DNA of 64,000 nucleotides, from NCBI RefSeq assembly GCF_007655135.1, contig NC_045134.1, positions 7,832,982 through 7,896,981 on the forward strand, given 5' to 3'. Below, piece after piece: positions 10,752 to 28,175 of the stretch; positions within the stretch are counted from its first letter, which is position 1; each line of letters begins with the position of its first letter. Source of the stretch: Punica granatum (Eukaryota > Streptophyta > Magnoliopsida > Myrtales > Lythraceae). A program made the translations under genes and the position numbers. The notes under the pieces are model-generated. The model did no database searches, was not told the DNA's origin, and was given only the letters and a program-made list of their open reading frames with translations.

Positions 10752-13243
10752 TCATTGTCTCCAGGATTTCCAAGCCTTGGACATCTTTTTGGCAAGATAC
10801 CGAGCAGCAGTGACGCCTCCGGAAGCAAGAAAACCCGAGACAGCCTGCCTCGCACTTGAGATCATCACAGTTCGTCGCAGGACCTTCTGCATGCATCTAG
10901 CAGCCTCTTCCCTTGACCCAATTGTAATTTCACGCACCACTTGACCTTCAAGGAAAATGTAAATGGAGCATCAATAAGGATCACGTGTTAATCCACGCCC
11001 TACACACTGCAGTTTAACGTTGTACCAAAATTGCTGTCACCCTTGGTCTCGTAATAGTTATGATGTCAAAGAGGGGGCAACTTAGAAGTATTATGATTTT
11101 GTTAATGACTAATGTTCATAAGTTCACTATAATATGCTATCCTCAAAAAAAAATAATAATAATAAATAAGAGGAGAACAGTCGCAGGTTACCAGATTCAC
11201 CGAGAATTTTCTTCTCTCCGAGCTTCATCCCCATGTAACTCTTGATTGTTGAAGGAAGAGAGGAAACAAGAGCATTCGTCGCAGGTAAACCAAAATCCTG
11301 GAAAATAACGAAAAGAGATTCGTTGATGTAGTCAGTAAAAGGTTCATGGTGATAACTCATCTGATAAAACCAAAGAATTTCGAGGAAGATGCTATGAGAA
11401 AATTTCATGGGAATATGTTAATTTCCAATTGGTGTCATTTTCCCATTTTCTTTGGCACAAGGATTGCCACCTCCGAGTAAAATAGGCAATTATTTATGGA
11501 AACTGACGAAGCAGACAACAAATTCTGGAGAATATCATCTCTTTCTTTCGCTTTTATCGCAGAAGCAATTAAGAGCTCGGGAAGTGATCAAACCTGACAT
11601 ATATTTGCTTTAAGGCCATTGGATGATGAAAATCTGATTAAATCTTTATTTTCATATTCTTCCAGAAACGGCTTGTACATTGACTGGAAAAGATCAAATT
11701 GGCCTTGCACGATATTCCTAACCTGAGGCATGTCATGCAAACAATCAGAAAAGCCTCCTCAGTAAGTCGAGATATATGATAGCAAATAAAACTTGCATTG
11801 AAAATTCAATTCTCTGCTCGCATCTGATCCCAAATATTGTTGATGGTCATAAACCTACCAGTGCCAGAGCAAATGAAAGCTTTACCTTGTTTCTGTCCTC
11901 TGCAAACAGCATCCGTAGGTCACCCATGTATGAGAGGCTACATATTTTGGCAAACAGGTCTTCCTGTGTCAATATGAGATGGTAAATCAAACCTATTTTA
12001 GTTTGATTAAATAGTGGCGATTGGCGAATGAGAATCATACCTCAGAGAACTCTGGTGGCAAAAAGAGAAGAGCAGCTGAGACTGCAGCTCTCAAATTCAC
12101 AGAGTTAGCATGTCCAATGTCCAAGTTATCAACCAGTATGTGAACCTGCTTGTCAAGCAAAACCAGTAATTGGAAAGGTGACCAATTAGTTAGAAATGAC
12201 AAGAAAATTAAGTGAAAGAAGTGAATTAGATAATCAAAGGCATCCGTAAACTCTCGATCATCAATGTAACTTTCTTAAAAAATTATGGAAGAAGAGGACA
12301 ATGCGGCCTGTATCTCACAAATGGGTCTAAAAACCATCAAGACAAAGTAAAATTCAGAAAGAAAACAAAAGACATACTGGTTTTTGCAATCGACCGCTCA
12401 GGTAAAATCTGTCCCAGTTAAGCACATCTTCAATCAAGTCGTGCATTTGGACAACCCCATACTTGAGCATCTAGTAAAAAATTCAGTCATATGTCAAGGA
12501 TTGCACCGAACTTATTTGCTTGATGCACTTCTATAAAAAAATTATAGCTTCAACATTTATCATGTGCTAACTGCTAACAAGCTGCCCAAAGAACATACTT
12601 TTGAATCTTAATCAAGGCAAACCTTATCATTCCAAGTAACAAAGGGATTAAAGTGCACTCCTACACCGATGCCATCCGCAATTTCAGTAATCTGAAAATA
12701 CAGAAAAGACATTACGTTGTTTCTTCACAAGACAGAGAGAATGAGAGACAGAGAGAGAGACAGAGAGAGAGACAGAGAGAGAGACAGAGGGAGAGAACCA
12801 ATTTTGCCCCGCCAATGCGCGCAACCCATGAAGCATAGTGATCTTTGTTCAGTTTTAGATTCTAGGTCACCCAATGAAAGACAAGAAAAAGGAAGAAAAG
12901 GAAATCACAAATTTCAGATACTTCTGAATATTCAGGGAAGACAGTAAAAAACAACTGCATTTCAATTTTACCTGAGAATGCCATTGCAAGGGATCTGATA
13001 CTCCTAAGATAAAATCTACCATGGAGGATGCCTGGAAGCAATGATCAACACTGGGAAAGATCAGCTCGAAACAAGTAATAAAGATCAAAACAAAGGAGAA
13101 ACATTTTTAAAAGGGAACCCAAGATAGAGAACAACCTTATCCCGGTTTTTCGGATGGAGAGAAGACCCATAGACACAGCAAAACTCTACAGTAGGAATAA
13201 CTTGCAGAAACTTCCCAAGTTCCCTTTTTTTCTCATCCTCCAT
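10752..13243 (-). CDS. TAM41: TAM41, mitochondrial phosphatidate cytidylyltransferase
   Basis: TAM41 makes CDP-diacylglycerol from phosphatidic acid and CTP on the matrix side of the inner mitochondrial membrane, the entry to cardiolipin synthesis. Ten exons give 334 residues, close to the plant family length: 13243-13136, 13031-12972, 12861-12799, 12691-12623, 12470-12378, 12145-12041, 11963-11886, 11722-11594, 11297-11192 and 10945-10752. Every junction is GT-AG and the frame is open throughout. The nucleotidyltransferase core is visible as VYGSSLHP then SSMVDFILGVSDPLQWHS near residues 24-56, followed by NLKLNKDHYASW and GVGVHFNPFV. The C-terminal part has YMGDLRMLFAED and a positively charged tail. 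The ATG at 13243 starts the conserved N-terminus; no obvious presequence is seen. Intron 3 carries a GA/CA-rich microsatellite. The gene looks intact. Confidence 0.93.
12737..12797. repeat. GAGAGACA microsatellite in TAM41 intron 3
   Basis: Repeats of AGAGAGAC fill this stretch. On the coding (minus) strand it is a pyrimidine-rich run of CTCTCTGT just after the exon 3 donor, between 12798 and the next exon at 12691. It probably varies in length between individuals. Confidence 0.85.
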
Positions 13244-15780
13244 TGATGGTTCTTTTAGCACTTAGAAGCAGACATAGAGAGAGACTACCTAAAAAGGCTA
13301 GAATCAATAACTCAGATTTAGCATTTGCATCAAGAGATATACATAGAATCTTCAACATGTGTAATGTAAGGAATGAAATTTCATTCTCCCATAACTATCT
13401 TTATGCGATAAATTTTGTTAAACCATTACCATGCGCTAGAAAGATCCCAAGTTTATTCAGGGAAATATGCTAGTAATGGTTATATAGTGATATCTAATAA
13501 CATAAAATGGCATACAAAAGCCAAATACAAGTTCTTTGTGCATGCAGTTAAGTTATGTCGTACGGGTCCATGAATTAGAGTGAAACTAGACAAACTGAAA
13601 CCTCGTATCCATCGAAGAATAAATCCATACGTATTTAGAAAATAATTACTGGGAAGTCAGAGCTTAAGTTGGCAGAAGGTCAAAAGCTTGGAGATGCAGG
13701 ACGGAAATTGCTCGGATGTTTTTCTTGAGAAGGTTTCTTACACTCAATGTAGATACCACAAGGGCACGAACGGGAAATTTGAAAATCAAACGGTGGGAAA
13801 AATGGTAAAACTATGAAGCAATCAATTTTCCAAAGCTGAAATTAGAATGCAATTTGAATTCAAGCTGAAAAGCGCAAGCAGAGTGCACATAGCTCAGTGC
13901 AAAAAGGGAGAAATTTTAAGCCCTAACAACTGATAGATACTTGGAGCTGCATTCTTCACATCCGACAAGAATTAGAATCAAACCAACAGAAACAAAACAA
14001 AGAATCGAATCTGGACTCACTATTGGCAGCAGAGGCTCTGAGTTGCTCGAGAGCGGAGAGGCTCTGACCTGCTCGAGAGCAGAGAGGCTCGACGATTTCG
14101 CAGTGCAGCAGCTCGTGGTGGAGCAGGACACTAAAATTGCAAGCGGCGGCGGCAGGTCGTGGCTCGAGCACCAGCAGCTGGTCGTGGCTGGAGCAAAGCA
14201 GTTGGAACAGAGCAGCTGGTCGCGATGGACATATTACCCATTTTGTTTATGGAGGAGTTGAGCACAACTCCGCTCCACTCTCATATTTTATTTTTCTTCA
14301 AAAAGGACCCCAGCTTTATTTTCTTTCAAAAATTGCCCCCAAACCTCTCCCCAGCAAATCCTCTCTTTGGCTAGTCTTCTTCCCAAAGTTCTCATCCTTA
14401 CATCTCAGCTTGAAGGCCTTTTCAAATCTATCGATGAGTTGGGTCCTGGATTTTTGCATATTGAAGGCTCTATGCCCTCTTATCATCAAAGAACTGTAAC
14501 AAATTTTTATTTATTTTATTTTTATTTTTATAATTTTTAGGCAAAGAGACTGCGATTCAAAGCACGAGAGTTTAGATCGAAGCAACAAAGCTTCGATTGA
14601 ACCCTTGCTGCTGCGATTCAAGGCATAGAGGGCTTCGATCGACGCCATTTGTGCCTCGAATGCAGCAACAAGGGTTCGATTGAAACCCTTTAAGCCTCGA
14701 ATCAAAGCAGCAAGGCTCCCATCGAACCCCTTATGCTTCGATTCAAGGCAAAGTGGGCTTCGATCGAACTCCAGTTCTTCGTCACTGAGGGGAGGGAGGG
14801 AAAGAAGAAGAATAATAAAGAAGAAGGGACGGGCTGGCGGTGGAAGCGGGCTGGATTTGGCACAACGGAGACGGGCAGTGGAGACGAGCAGCCGGAGGTG
14901 GTTGTCGGGGAGGCGCTGGACACGCAGTTATGGAGAGAGAGCTCGTCGAACAGAGATGAAGATTCAAACGTGCTGTTTCATCAATAATCAAATGCAGTCC
15001 GTCACGAGCTAACAAAAAAAATGAATCCTGAGATAATCCATTGGTTATTACAGACCATCAGATTGGACAAACCAGCACGAACAGATAATCAGACACGACA
15101 CCGAGCTGAGCCTAGCAGATTCACAGCAGCCGTTTCGTCTAATTACATTTTGGTCAACCTAATGGATGATTCTTGAATTTATCGAGCTGAATTGACAGCT
15201 CAACCGCAAAAACCTTTTATTTCCATTTTTTCCATTCAATTTGAGACAACATCAACAACCACAACGACAATATTATAACACAAAAATTCAGGAGTAAATT
15301 TCCTCAAAATAAGAGTTAGAAGCTCAATTTATCTCATTCTAAAACAAAGCCGGGTCAAAATCTAAAATTCCTGAAGTTGGAAAACCAGTTTCCAGTTTAA
15401 GATATGTTTTCTATGCAAATACCTCCAGACAATGATCCACTTATCCTATCCAAACGAAACATTAAATGGAAACATAGAAGACACCATCTAGGTCCATGAA
15501 CCGTTTTGCTTCCTAGCATAATGAAACAGATTTAGACAGTATTAGATGTAAAAATCATATTAATACAAGTCTAACGGGCAGAGCCTCTCCTAGCAATCTC
15601 ACTACGGACCCGCTCCGAGTCTTCAGAAACTACAAGGGTGACAGCTAGAGCGCATAAAAAGCTTGTTCCCGGAAATGCCACAATGTCTTTCCGTATTCAT
15701 TTCAATAATCACTATCCCGAGCTAAACGGGCAGCATCTGCTCTCCTCTCCATGATATCCATGCAATGCACCAACTATCTT
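13244..15780. other. TAM41 upstream and UAP56 downstream DNA
   Basis: The TAM41 promoter and leader should lie in the first kilobase. On the minus strand 13900-14230 holds repeated GCTCTCGAGCA and AGCTGCTG blocks that may belong to a leader exon, but this is not proven. A CTTCGATCGA-type repeat lies at 14549-14772. A GC-richer stretch at 14790-14960 has open frames without recognised homology. About 15550-15780 is the predicted UAP56 3' UTR. Confidence 0.4.
14549..14772. repeat. Degenerate repeat of CTTCGATCGA-type units
   Basis: Variants of CTTCGATTGAACCC, CTTCGATCGA, CTCGAATCAAAGCAGCAA and GATTCAAGGCA recur about eight times in both orientations over 220 bp. Spacing is irregular. It is denser and more GC-rich than its flanks. 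I do not recognise the element it comes from. Confidence 0.6.
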
Positions 15781-20931
<5,151 letters not shown>

Positions 20932-21800
20932 ATTCTGCAGTCGAAGACACAAATTTAGAAACCAGAACTCCAATGGTACATAACAGAGATTCAGCTCATA
21001 ACTGATACAACAGCAGGAGATTGAAGCAGACCATTAAGCAAATCAGGCTATCTCACAATTTCAAGGTAGCTCAAAAATAATTAAAAAGGGGGGGAAAAAG
21101 ATGAATTTTCATGTATGACCAACAACTACTTCTTGGTCCTCGGTTAAAAAGAAAAGGAAAACACAAACTTTCATCAAGCAAATTCATGGGTTACAGAATT
21201 AGGGCTTCCCACTTCGTTGTCCAGCAAATTCCCGTTGAATCTTAAAGAAAATTCGAAGTTCATGGATAGTCAACTAGATTAACTGACTCCAACTTAAGAA
21301 TTGATGAAAAACGACGAAAGCATACCAAAAGCCGAAATTCAAGTCTTTATATACCAGAGTAAACGGCCCAGGAAACACGCATCCAAAGCAAACAAAGATT
21401 TCAGGCACTCTCAGCTATGGAAGAGGAGCAACTGTCCTCAGCAAGAAACACAGACCTAGGGTTTACCAGCGAGGACCGTCACAGAGAGAGAGAGAGACAC
21501 ACACACACACACCTGTGAGCCTGTGACGAGCAGCGAAGAACGTAGCAAGAGTTTCAGCCTGCAAACGAAACCGGAGACGGGAGGAGATTGGCGTGTGAAG
21601 GAGAAGAACGGAGCTGTCTAGGTCTAGGGTTCTTCCCACCTTCTCGAGTCGACCTGCTCGTAAAGAGGAAGGAGGGATTGTATTTGCGGAAACTGGGCCT
21701 CCGAAACAGACCTAGAAACAAAACCAGGCCCATAACAGGCCCAAGCCCAGCCCCAATTTTGACGTTTGATGGGGACATCGAGTCCTCGATAATACACTAG
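20932..21800 (-). promoter_or_regulatory. UAP56 leader and promoter region
   Basis: On the minus strand a candidate first leader exon ends CTCACAG|GTGTGTG near 21514, followed by a GT/CT-rich microsatellite (about 21483-21513). The acceptor CTGCAG lies just before the ATG. A telo-box (AAACCCTA on the minus strand) is at 21458-21465, with a related ACCCTAGA near 21625. Telo-boxes are common near the starts of plant housekeeping genes. The transcription start is not known. Confidence 0.45.
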
Positions 21801-24060
21801 AACTGTTATTGAACGCTATGCATTGCGCGGATTTTGTAAAGACAGTCTTAGTATGAGAATTTAGCTATTAAGATAATAATTGCTATTAATTTATAGATTA
21901 TCTTAATGTATAGAAAAATTATTTTTTATATTATGCAAACTTTAATAAAGTAAATTTCATACTTTCGCTAGACAATATTAATTTAATAACTCATAAATAA
22001 ATAATTCATGTAAAGTAATTCTTATAAGTAATCTCAATTATGAACCATTCTATAAGAAAATAATTATAAAATCCTAAGAAATCAAAATTCCTAATTTAGT
22101 TAATAAAAGAGTAATAATAATAAATTTTATAAAATTTTGGATTTAAAGTCAACTATTCGCTGGTATGTTAGTCTCACTCACACTCTATATATTAAGTTTT
22201 GTGAATTTGAATAGTGTTGATAGAATCGGCCAATCACTTTGATGAGAGATTTACTTAGTTATACTTTTATACAACTACCAATAATTATTAAAACTAATTA
22301 AATAAAGTTCAACGTAATTTTAGATAATTCTTATTAATTATGTAAATCATGAAAATTTTATTCATTGAAAATAAGTGATTACAATCCTTCTCTAGTATTT
22401 CTTTGAAGACATTCTCTTTAATTATAATATAATAATTATTATTATCTAATTTATATATAGCATAAAAATTTTGTTCCGGCATTTACTATTCTAACCCTAT
22501 GTATGAGGACGTAAATAATTCTTTATATTTTTATATAGAGCCATTTTAAACATATTGATGTAGACATTTTCTATGGTTTAAAAGTGTGAATAGTCCTTTT
22601 TAAATCTGTTAAAACATATGATTTAAATTGAAAAAATAAAATAGTGGTAAACAAGTTGAAATAATAAAATGATAAAAGTTAATGAAAAATAAAAACAGAC
22701 AATCATGTGCAACGAGAGAGAGAGGAAGCAATAGAGAGAAAATCGTATGAAGTTGTTAACTATCAACTCCTTCCTAATTTGATAGCTCTTAACTAACCAA
22801 GTTATTTTATTATGGGCAACATTGAAAAGGAAAAATTACACCAAACGTTTCTTTCTCCAATTTGTAATTTTGTTATGTTTTTAAATCTTACTTGGGTGCT
22901 CTCACGCAATGCTGCGGGTTGGAAAATGTTTTCACCAATCTTTAAGTTTATCATATTAGTTTATGTGATAATTAACAAAAAATAAAATTGAAACAAGCGA
23001 TAGAACCGCTTATGTGTATGAATTATGACCTCTTGAATGTTAGTAAATGATCCAAATTTTCTAACAAGTTATACTAATTAATATGTAATACACTATTAAA
23101 CTTATATTTTAACTGCCAATTTTAGTTTAAATTTTCAATATTTATAATTAGAAAAATATTAGTGGCCCCACTAATTTGAAGTAATGTACTTTACTTTAAA
23201 GTATAAAGTTTGAAATTCGTTAAAAGTATTACATATTCACGACCAAATCATGGGCTATTACTATACTTTTGCGTTTCACTAGAAAAAGAATTGGATATTT
23301 CCAATTATTAAATTTTATGCTAAAATGAAGAAATTAAAAACAGTGATGGATGCGGGCTTGATCACAATATAATAGAATTTAAATGGCCAGCTAATGTGAC
23401 GTGACAAACTTTACATGAAGTGTAGGTTCGAAATTCATTAAAAGCATCACATAGTCACGACACAAACTTCACTCGAAGTGTATGCTCGAAATTCATTGGA
23501 TAGTATTGTATCTTATGTTTAATCAGAAAATCTTGGACTTAACCGTAGAAATGAAAAAAAAAAGTGTTGATATGAATTAATTTTTTCCCTAAAATGCTGA
23601 TGTATGCACGCTTGAACAAATAATATAATAGACTTTTAATAGCTAATTAGTGTATGTTCGAATATTTTGGTTTTAGCCACTTTCTTTCTTCTTATATTTC
23701 AACTAAATAATTGGTTAAGATACCTAGCCACCTTACAACCTGTTAAAAGATCTTATGATTTATGTTTGCATTTGAGCTGACTAGCGGAGATGTGATTAAA
23801 AAGCAAGCCTATGATAATGTATATTCATGAAATTGGAATTGAGTGAAATTACATAACCTATACACATGAGAGTTGAGTGCACACTCATTGACTTGTCATG
23901 ATCTTTTATGTTGATATGTTAGGCTTTTCATTAAGATATCATGCAAAATTCATTTTCTTGGAAAGCTTGATTTATTTCTTACTTTTAATATGTAAGATTT
24001 ATATGTAAACTTTTTACAAAGGATAGTAATACATTATTTCTTAACTATGAGTTAGGTAAA
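21801..24060. other. AT-rich intergenic DNA with tandem repeats
   Basis: No gene is seen. Three diverged copies of a block of about 50 bp, with GTTCGAAATTCATTAAAAG-like cores, occur at 23190-23246, 23404-23461 and 23463-23511. The flanks at 23330-23400 and 23580-23660 also resemble each other, so a unit of about 250 bp may have been duplicated. Confidence 0.5.
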
Positions 24061-25692
24061 GAAGAAATGAGACCAGAGGGTCAAGTGCAATCACTCCTAA
24101 GAACTTTAAGGGGATCATTTACTTTGATGGAATTGGGACTTACTAGAGGAAGTGGTTTTTGTTTGCTTTTGCTATTTTATTTGCTCGAGGACTAGCAAAT
24201 CCTGTTTAGGGGTGTGACAGCTCTATGAAATAGAGTTATTTGGCATTTTTTATGGGTATAATCGGAGCTAGTATATCGAGATTAGTTTAGTTTGAGTAGA
24301 TTTTTAGTTTATTTTTTATTCATTTGCATTATTAAAGGTCTATGAGCTTTTATTAGTTTTTTGTTTGTTTTTAGAGGATTTCCAAATTTAGTTCATTAAT
24401 TGATCTTTTACAGCCTCTAAATTATCAATATTTTTGCACAGGCTTAACTTGAGTTTTTGGTGCAAATTGTATATGGATAGAAAGCTTATCGAGTTAGAAA
24501 CGCAGCGGTTCAAACGATTCGTCAATCGAAACTTGAAAGAAGAAGATATGACAACTTGAAGTTCGGTGTGCGGAACTGTTTTACTTAATTGATAGCGCCC
24601 AGGCCGCGAATTCGAAGGCCTAGGCCGTGTCTAGTTCGCCCACTCGCCCAATATTCGATTTTTCTGATATTTTCTGAGAGTTTGAAGCGTATTGAGAAAA
24701 GAAAATAAAGAGGAAGATATCCTGATTTGTTTGAGATTATATTCTTGGGTTTCATATAGATATCCATTAATGCATAAAATAGGAAATTGAGTTTTGATTT
24801 CGAGGGAAATTAGATATAATGAGATATAAATAGGATTTAATATTTTTCTCCAATAAAAGTAAGAGTAGCCGTGAGAGTACAGTGTGGACGACAATAGGAG
24901 GCAAAGTTCAACTTGAGGAAGAGGTCGGAGGCTTGGAATTGAAGCCAACGTCTTTACTTATTTCTTTTAAATATTTGTTGATTTCTTCTTAAATTTAATG
25001 TCTGTTGAATTCTTTCATGTGCTCTTTTATTCTTATGGGCTAATTCCATATGCTAAGATTACGATTGAATCCACGCGCAGTTAATTTATTTATTTTCTCT
25101 TGATCTAATTAGTTTTTTATCTTATTCTATTTATTTTATATCGTGCTTAATACTTGCAATTGTTTGATCAACAATTATTATAATTTGTTAATCTAGATGA
25201 ACTTGGAAAACAGATTTTAGGTATAAAACAAGGATATAATAGCCTTAGTTTAATCTCGAGAAATCGAATTGATTGGTGTGTAGAATGTGAACATACTTGC
25301 ACACCTTAGGTAGACAATTCAAGTTAGAATTTGATGGGTTTAACTTAATTGCAATTCCCGTAAAAATACATGGGGTTGATTAAGTTAGATATTTTTCGTA
25401 AGCAACTAGAAATATACTTAGGAAACAAGTTGAAGTTAGTAGATTGAATCTTAATCAAATTAAGGAAAGAAGGAGTAAATCAGATTAGTGATGTGTGAAA
25501 GAAATTATAAATCTAGGCCGCCTCCACCGATTTATCCTCAATTATTCTTAATTTTTATTTTACAAAATGACTTTTAATTTTCTTGACCTCAATTAAGTTG
25601 TAAATTTTGCTTGCTAGTGGAGCTTTAGGTCAAGTCCTCATGCGAACGATACTATACTCGATCTATATTACTTGTTAGGCCTATGCACTTCA
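24060..25692 (+). mobile_element. 3' end and LTR of an Athila-like Ty3 retrotransposon
   Basis: The sequence TTTGCTCGAGGACTAGCAAA followed by a purine tract (TTAGGGG) directly before TGTGACAG is the usual end of the internal region and start of the 3' LTR in Athila-type elements. The LTR would be 24213-25692, about 1.48 kb, starting TG and ending near GCACTTCA. Its tail (CGATACTATACTCGATC, TTACTTGTTAGGC) also has the usual look. Only about 150 bp of internal sequence survives on the left and there is no primer site on the right. It is a truncated remnant that ends about 165 bp from the GH17 stop codon. Confidence 0.55.
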
Positions 25693-25857
25693 GGTTTAAA
25701 AATCGTCAAACATATTTATGTTCATCCGGCCAAAATTTCCAACAAATTATCTCCGACGAATGCAAAAGGCATCAACATCAATGCAATGATAATATCGCCC
25801 ATAGCACCGATCAAAATGGTAATTAGCCTCCTAGCCTGTTCTCTACGGCCACGAAAA

Positions 25858-27823
25858 TTAAATCAAGGACAATAACATTTGTGTCGACACTAATATCATG
25901 ATTGCCATTGAACTGTAAGAACCGATACATTCTGGGCTCGTCGAACTCTGAGCCGGACTAGTCGAATTCTTCTTCGTCGTTATTTTTTCTATCTGCTCCG
26001 GATCGTGTGGATAAGTACACGCTCCATAACCTGCAACATTTCACATCCATAATCAGATCATTGGTACATATACGTACATACTTAAGTTTAATGGTGATAT
26101 TACTCATACACGTACTTGGATCGACGGGAGTGACCATGGCGGTGTTACCGAAAGAGCAGTTGTCCGTATGCTGACCGAATGCCTGATAGTATGCGTTCAT
26201 GGCATATGCCGCGTGAGACTGCACAGTATCGGGGTTGAAGCACGGCCCTCCGGGCAGTATGGCCGAGCAGTCCACCTTGCTGCACGCGTAATCTATGTTG
26301 GGTTGCAGCACCTTATTACTGACCCCCGACTCCGGGACGCACCACAGCTTCGCCGCTTTAGACGGCGAAGGTGCGGCCAGGGGAGTATTTGACGGCCTTG
26401 GAGAGCTCGGCGCGGGACCCGCTGCCTGTTACAGAGCAAAAAGGTATGATAATCACCGACCAACCAGATTCAACGGTGCACGAACGGAATGGCGGTGGAA
26501 TTTCTTTTGGGAATCAAATATCAAAGTATGCTGTTTGACCAAAATGCCCCTCAAAGATATATGTATGCGCAAAATTTGAACGCCGCTGTCAGAAAATACG
26601 GGAAAAGGTCGATTAAGGAGACAAAGCGAAATACGAAACTCCGGCCAGACGTGTCATCACGCCATTGGTCGGGTCTGACATCGGTCAATTTAATGGGACC
26701 ACGAATTTGAATATCGACAGAGAAATAGCTTAATTTACGGAATTGCCCCTCTGGCGGTTACCTGATGATCTCGGAGGATCCCGACGTCATAGACCGGAGT
26801 GAGGTCCGGCTTGAAGAGTCCGAAGTTCTGCTCCGCGACGGTGGGCTTGAGGTCCTCGTTGAACAGCGAGAAGATGTACGTCTCGAAAGTCCGGTTGGGC
26901 ATCAACGGAGTCCCCTTCCCGGAGTTCACATGTCTCACGAGGTTCCCGTTGTAGGACTGCGCGTTCTCCACGTTCACGTCCGGCTGGGTCGCTGGGTCCC
27001 CTACGGACGGCCACCCGGTCTCGCCGATGGAGATGGCCACGTCGCTGTACCCGAGCCGCTTCATGGCGGTGTAAACCGCGTCCATCTGGGCGTCGAACAT
27101 GTTGGTGTAGTTGATCCCGGTGGCCGGGTCGAACACGCCGGGGTTCGGCCGGAACAGCGCGTAGTCGAGGGTCTTGGCCGTGAAGCCGAAGTAGGGGTAG
27201 GGGTTCACCATGAAGGAGGACTTCGTCTGGCGGTGGAATTCGAGGATGGGGGCGAAGATGGCCCGGTCGTAGCCACGGCGGAACAGCCCCGTGCTGGGGG
27301 GCTCCGAGGCGGAGAGGATGCCGAGCGAATGCGGGGTCGTGACCTCCACGCCGGTGACGTTGGCGAGCTCAAGGGCGGAGTGGAGGGACTTCAGGGCGGG
27401 AAGCAAGCGGGAGATGAGGGTATTGTCGTGGGTGGCGTGGATCTCGTTGCCGACAGTGATGCGGTTGATGTTGGTGGCGGGGTGGAAAGGGAGGATGTTG
27501 GAGGCGACCCAGGACTGGGCGGCGGGGAGGTCGGCCAGGGGGATGATGTCGCCGTTCCCGACTGTGACGGTGACGGCGATGCCGGTGCTGGCGAAGGCCC
27601 GGAGGATGTCGGGGTTGGCGTCGAAGATCTTGACGCGGTCGATGGTGGTGCTGGACTTGAGGAACGCGGCCACCTGGGCGGGCGGGGGAAGGTTGTCCGC
27701 GACGGTACCGTAGTTCACGCCGATGGGGTAGGGGGCAGCGCGTGAGGCTTGGAGGCGGATGACTAGCACGAGGAGGCGCAAGAGGAGGTTGAACCCTCGC
27801 TCGGAGAGGTCGGCGGCGGCCAT
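25858..27823 (-). CDS. GPI-anchored glucan endo-1,3-beta-glucosidase (GH17 + X8)
   Basis: The enzyme cleaves beta-1,3-glucan (callose) at the cell surface; relatives act at plasmodesmata or in the wall. Three exons (27823-26762, 26425-26116, 26030-25858) give 514 residues. An N-terminal hydrophobic segment around residues 10-28 fits a signal peptide. The GH17 barrel spans about 30-350, with acid/base E127 in TVGNE and nucleophile E268 in GETGWPS. A Pro/Ser-rich linker leads to an X8 (CBM43) domain starting at W382 with its conserved cysteines (WCV, YAC, VDC, GPC, NCS, GAC). The C-terminus is a Ser-rich stretch then a hydrophobic tail, a likely GPI signal. Exon 1 is markedly GC-rich, which produces a long spurious antisense frame. 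The family has many members, so no specific symbol is given. Confidence 0.92.
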
Positions 27824-28117
27824 TGTTGAGAACTTTGAGGCTGTGTGCTTTGGTTCAGTAAAGTGGTGAGCTATCTGAGCTGAGCAGAGTTATAGTGTGC
27901 AGCTGGGGAGAGTGAAGCTCACGCATGCAAGATTTGCGTGGGGGATGAATCTCTGTCGAAAAGGGAGGATTGTGTGGAATGGAGGGAAAACATGGGCGTG
28001 GGACCCACGCAATGCAGTGACTGCAGACGTGTTAGGGGTTCGGGAGTGGAGACGTGGCTGTGACGCGCCCCGTTCTCGACGTGTTTGTCAGCGATGGGAC
28101 CAGATGGGTGGGGGGAT
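27824..28117 (-). promoter_or_regulatory. Upstream region of the glucanase gene
   Basis: Non-coding DNA before the GH17 start. On the minus strand a TATA-like CACTATAACT lies about 65-70 bp upstream of the ATG (about 27889-27898). No other element is clear. Confidence 0.35.
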
Positions 28118-28175
28118 CTCTTGCTCTTCGTAGTCGAGAAGATCCTCGTAAGTCATTGTCTGTTGTTTCTCCCAT
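28118..28175 (-). pseudogene. Relic of UAP56 exon 1
   Basis: Read from 28175 on the minus strand, this begins ATGGGAGAAACAACAGACAA and continues to a GACTACGAAGAGCAAGAG, matching the first coding exon of the intact UAP56 at 20931-20860. Relative to that exon it has a 2-bp deletion after GACAATGA and a 3-bp deletion after GAGGA. It is frameshifted and cannot start a helicase. No further UAP56 exons follow. Confidence 0.7.

Noticed and set aside
14680..15012. 110-codon plus-strand frame rich in R, S and G
   Set aside because: It overlaps a motif repeat and a purine-rich tract, has no domain, and an equally long frame runs on the other strand.
26765..27745. 326-codon open frame antisense to the GH17 gene
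   Set aside because: It is composed mainly of G, V, E and D in repetitive order, has no domain, and mirrors the GC-rich third positions of glucanase exon 1. It is a composition shadow.
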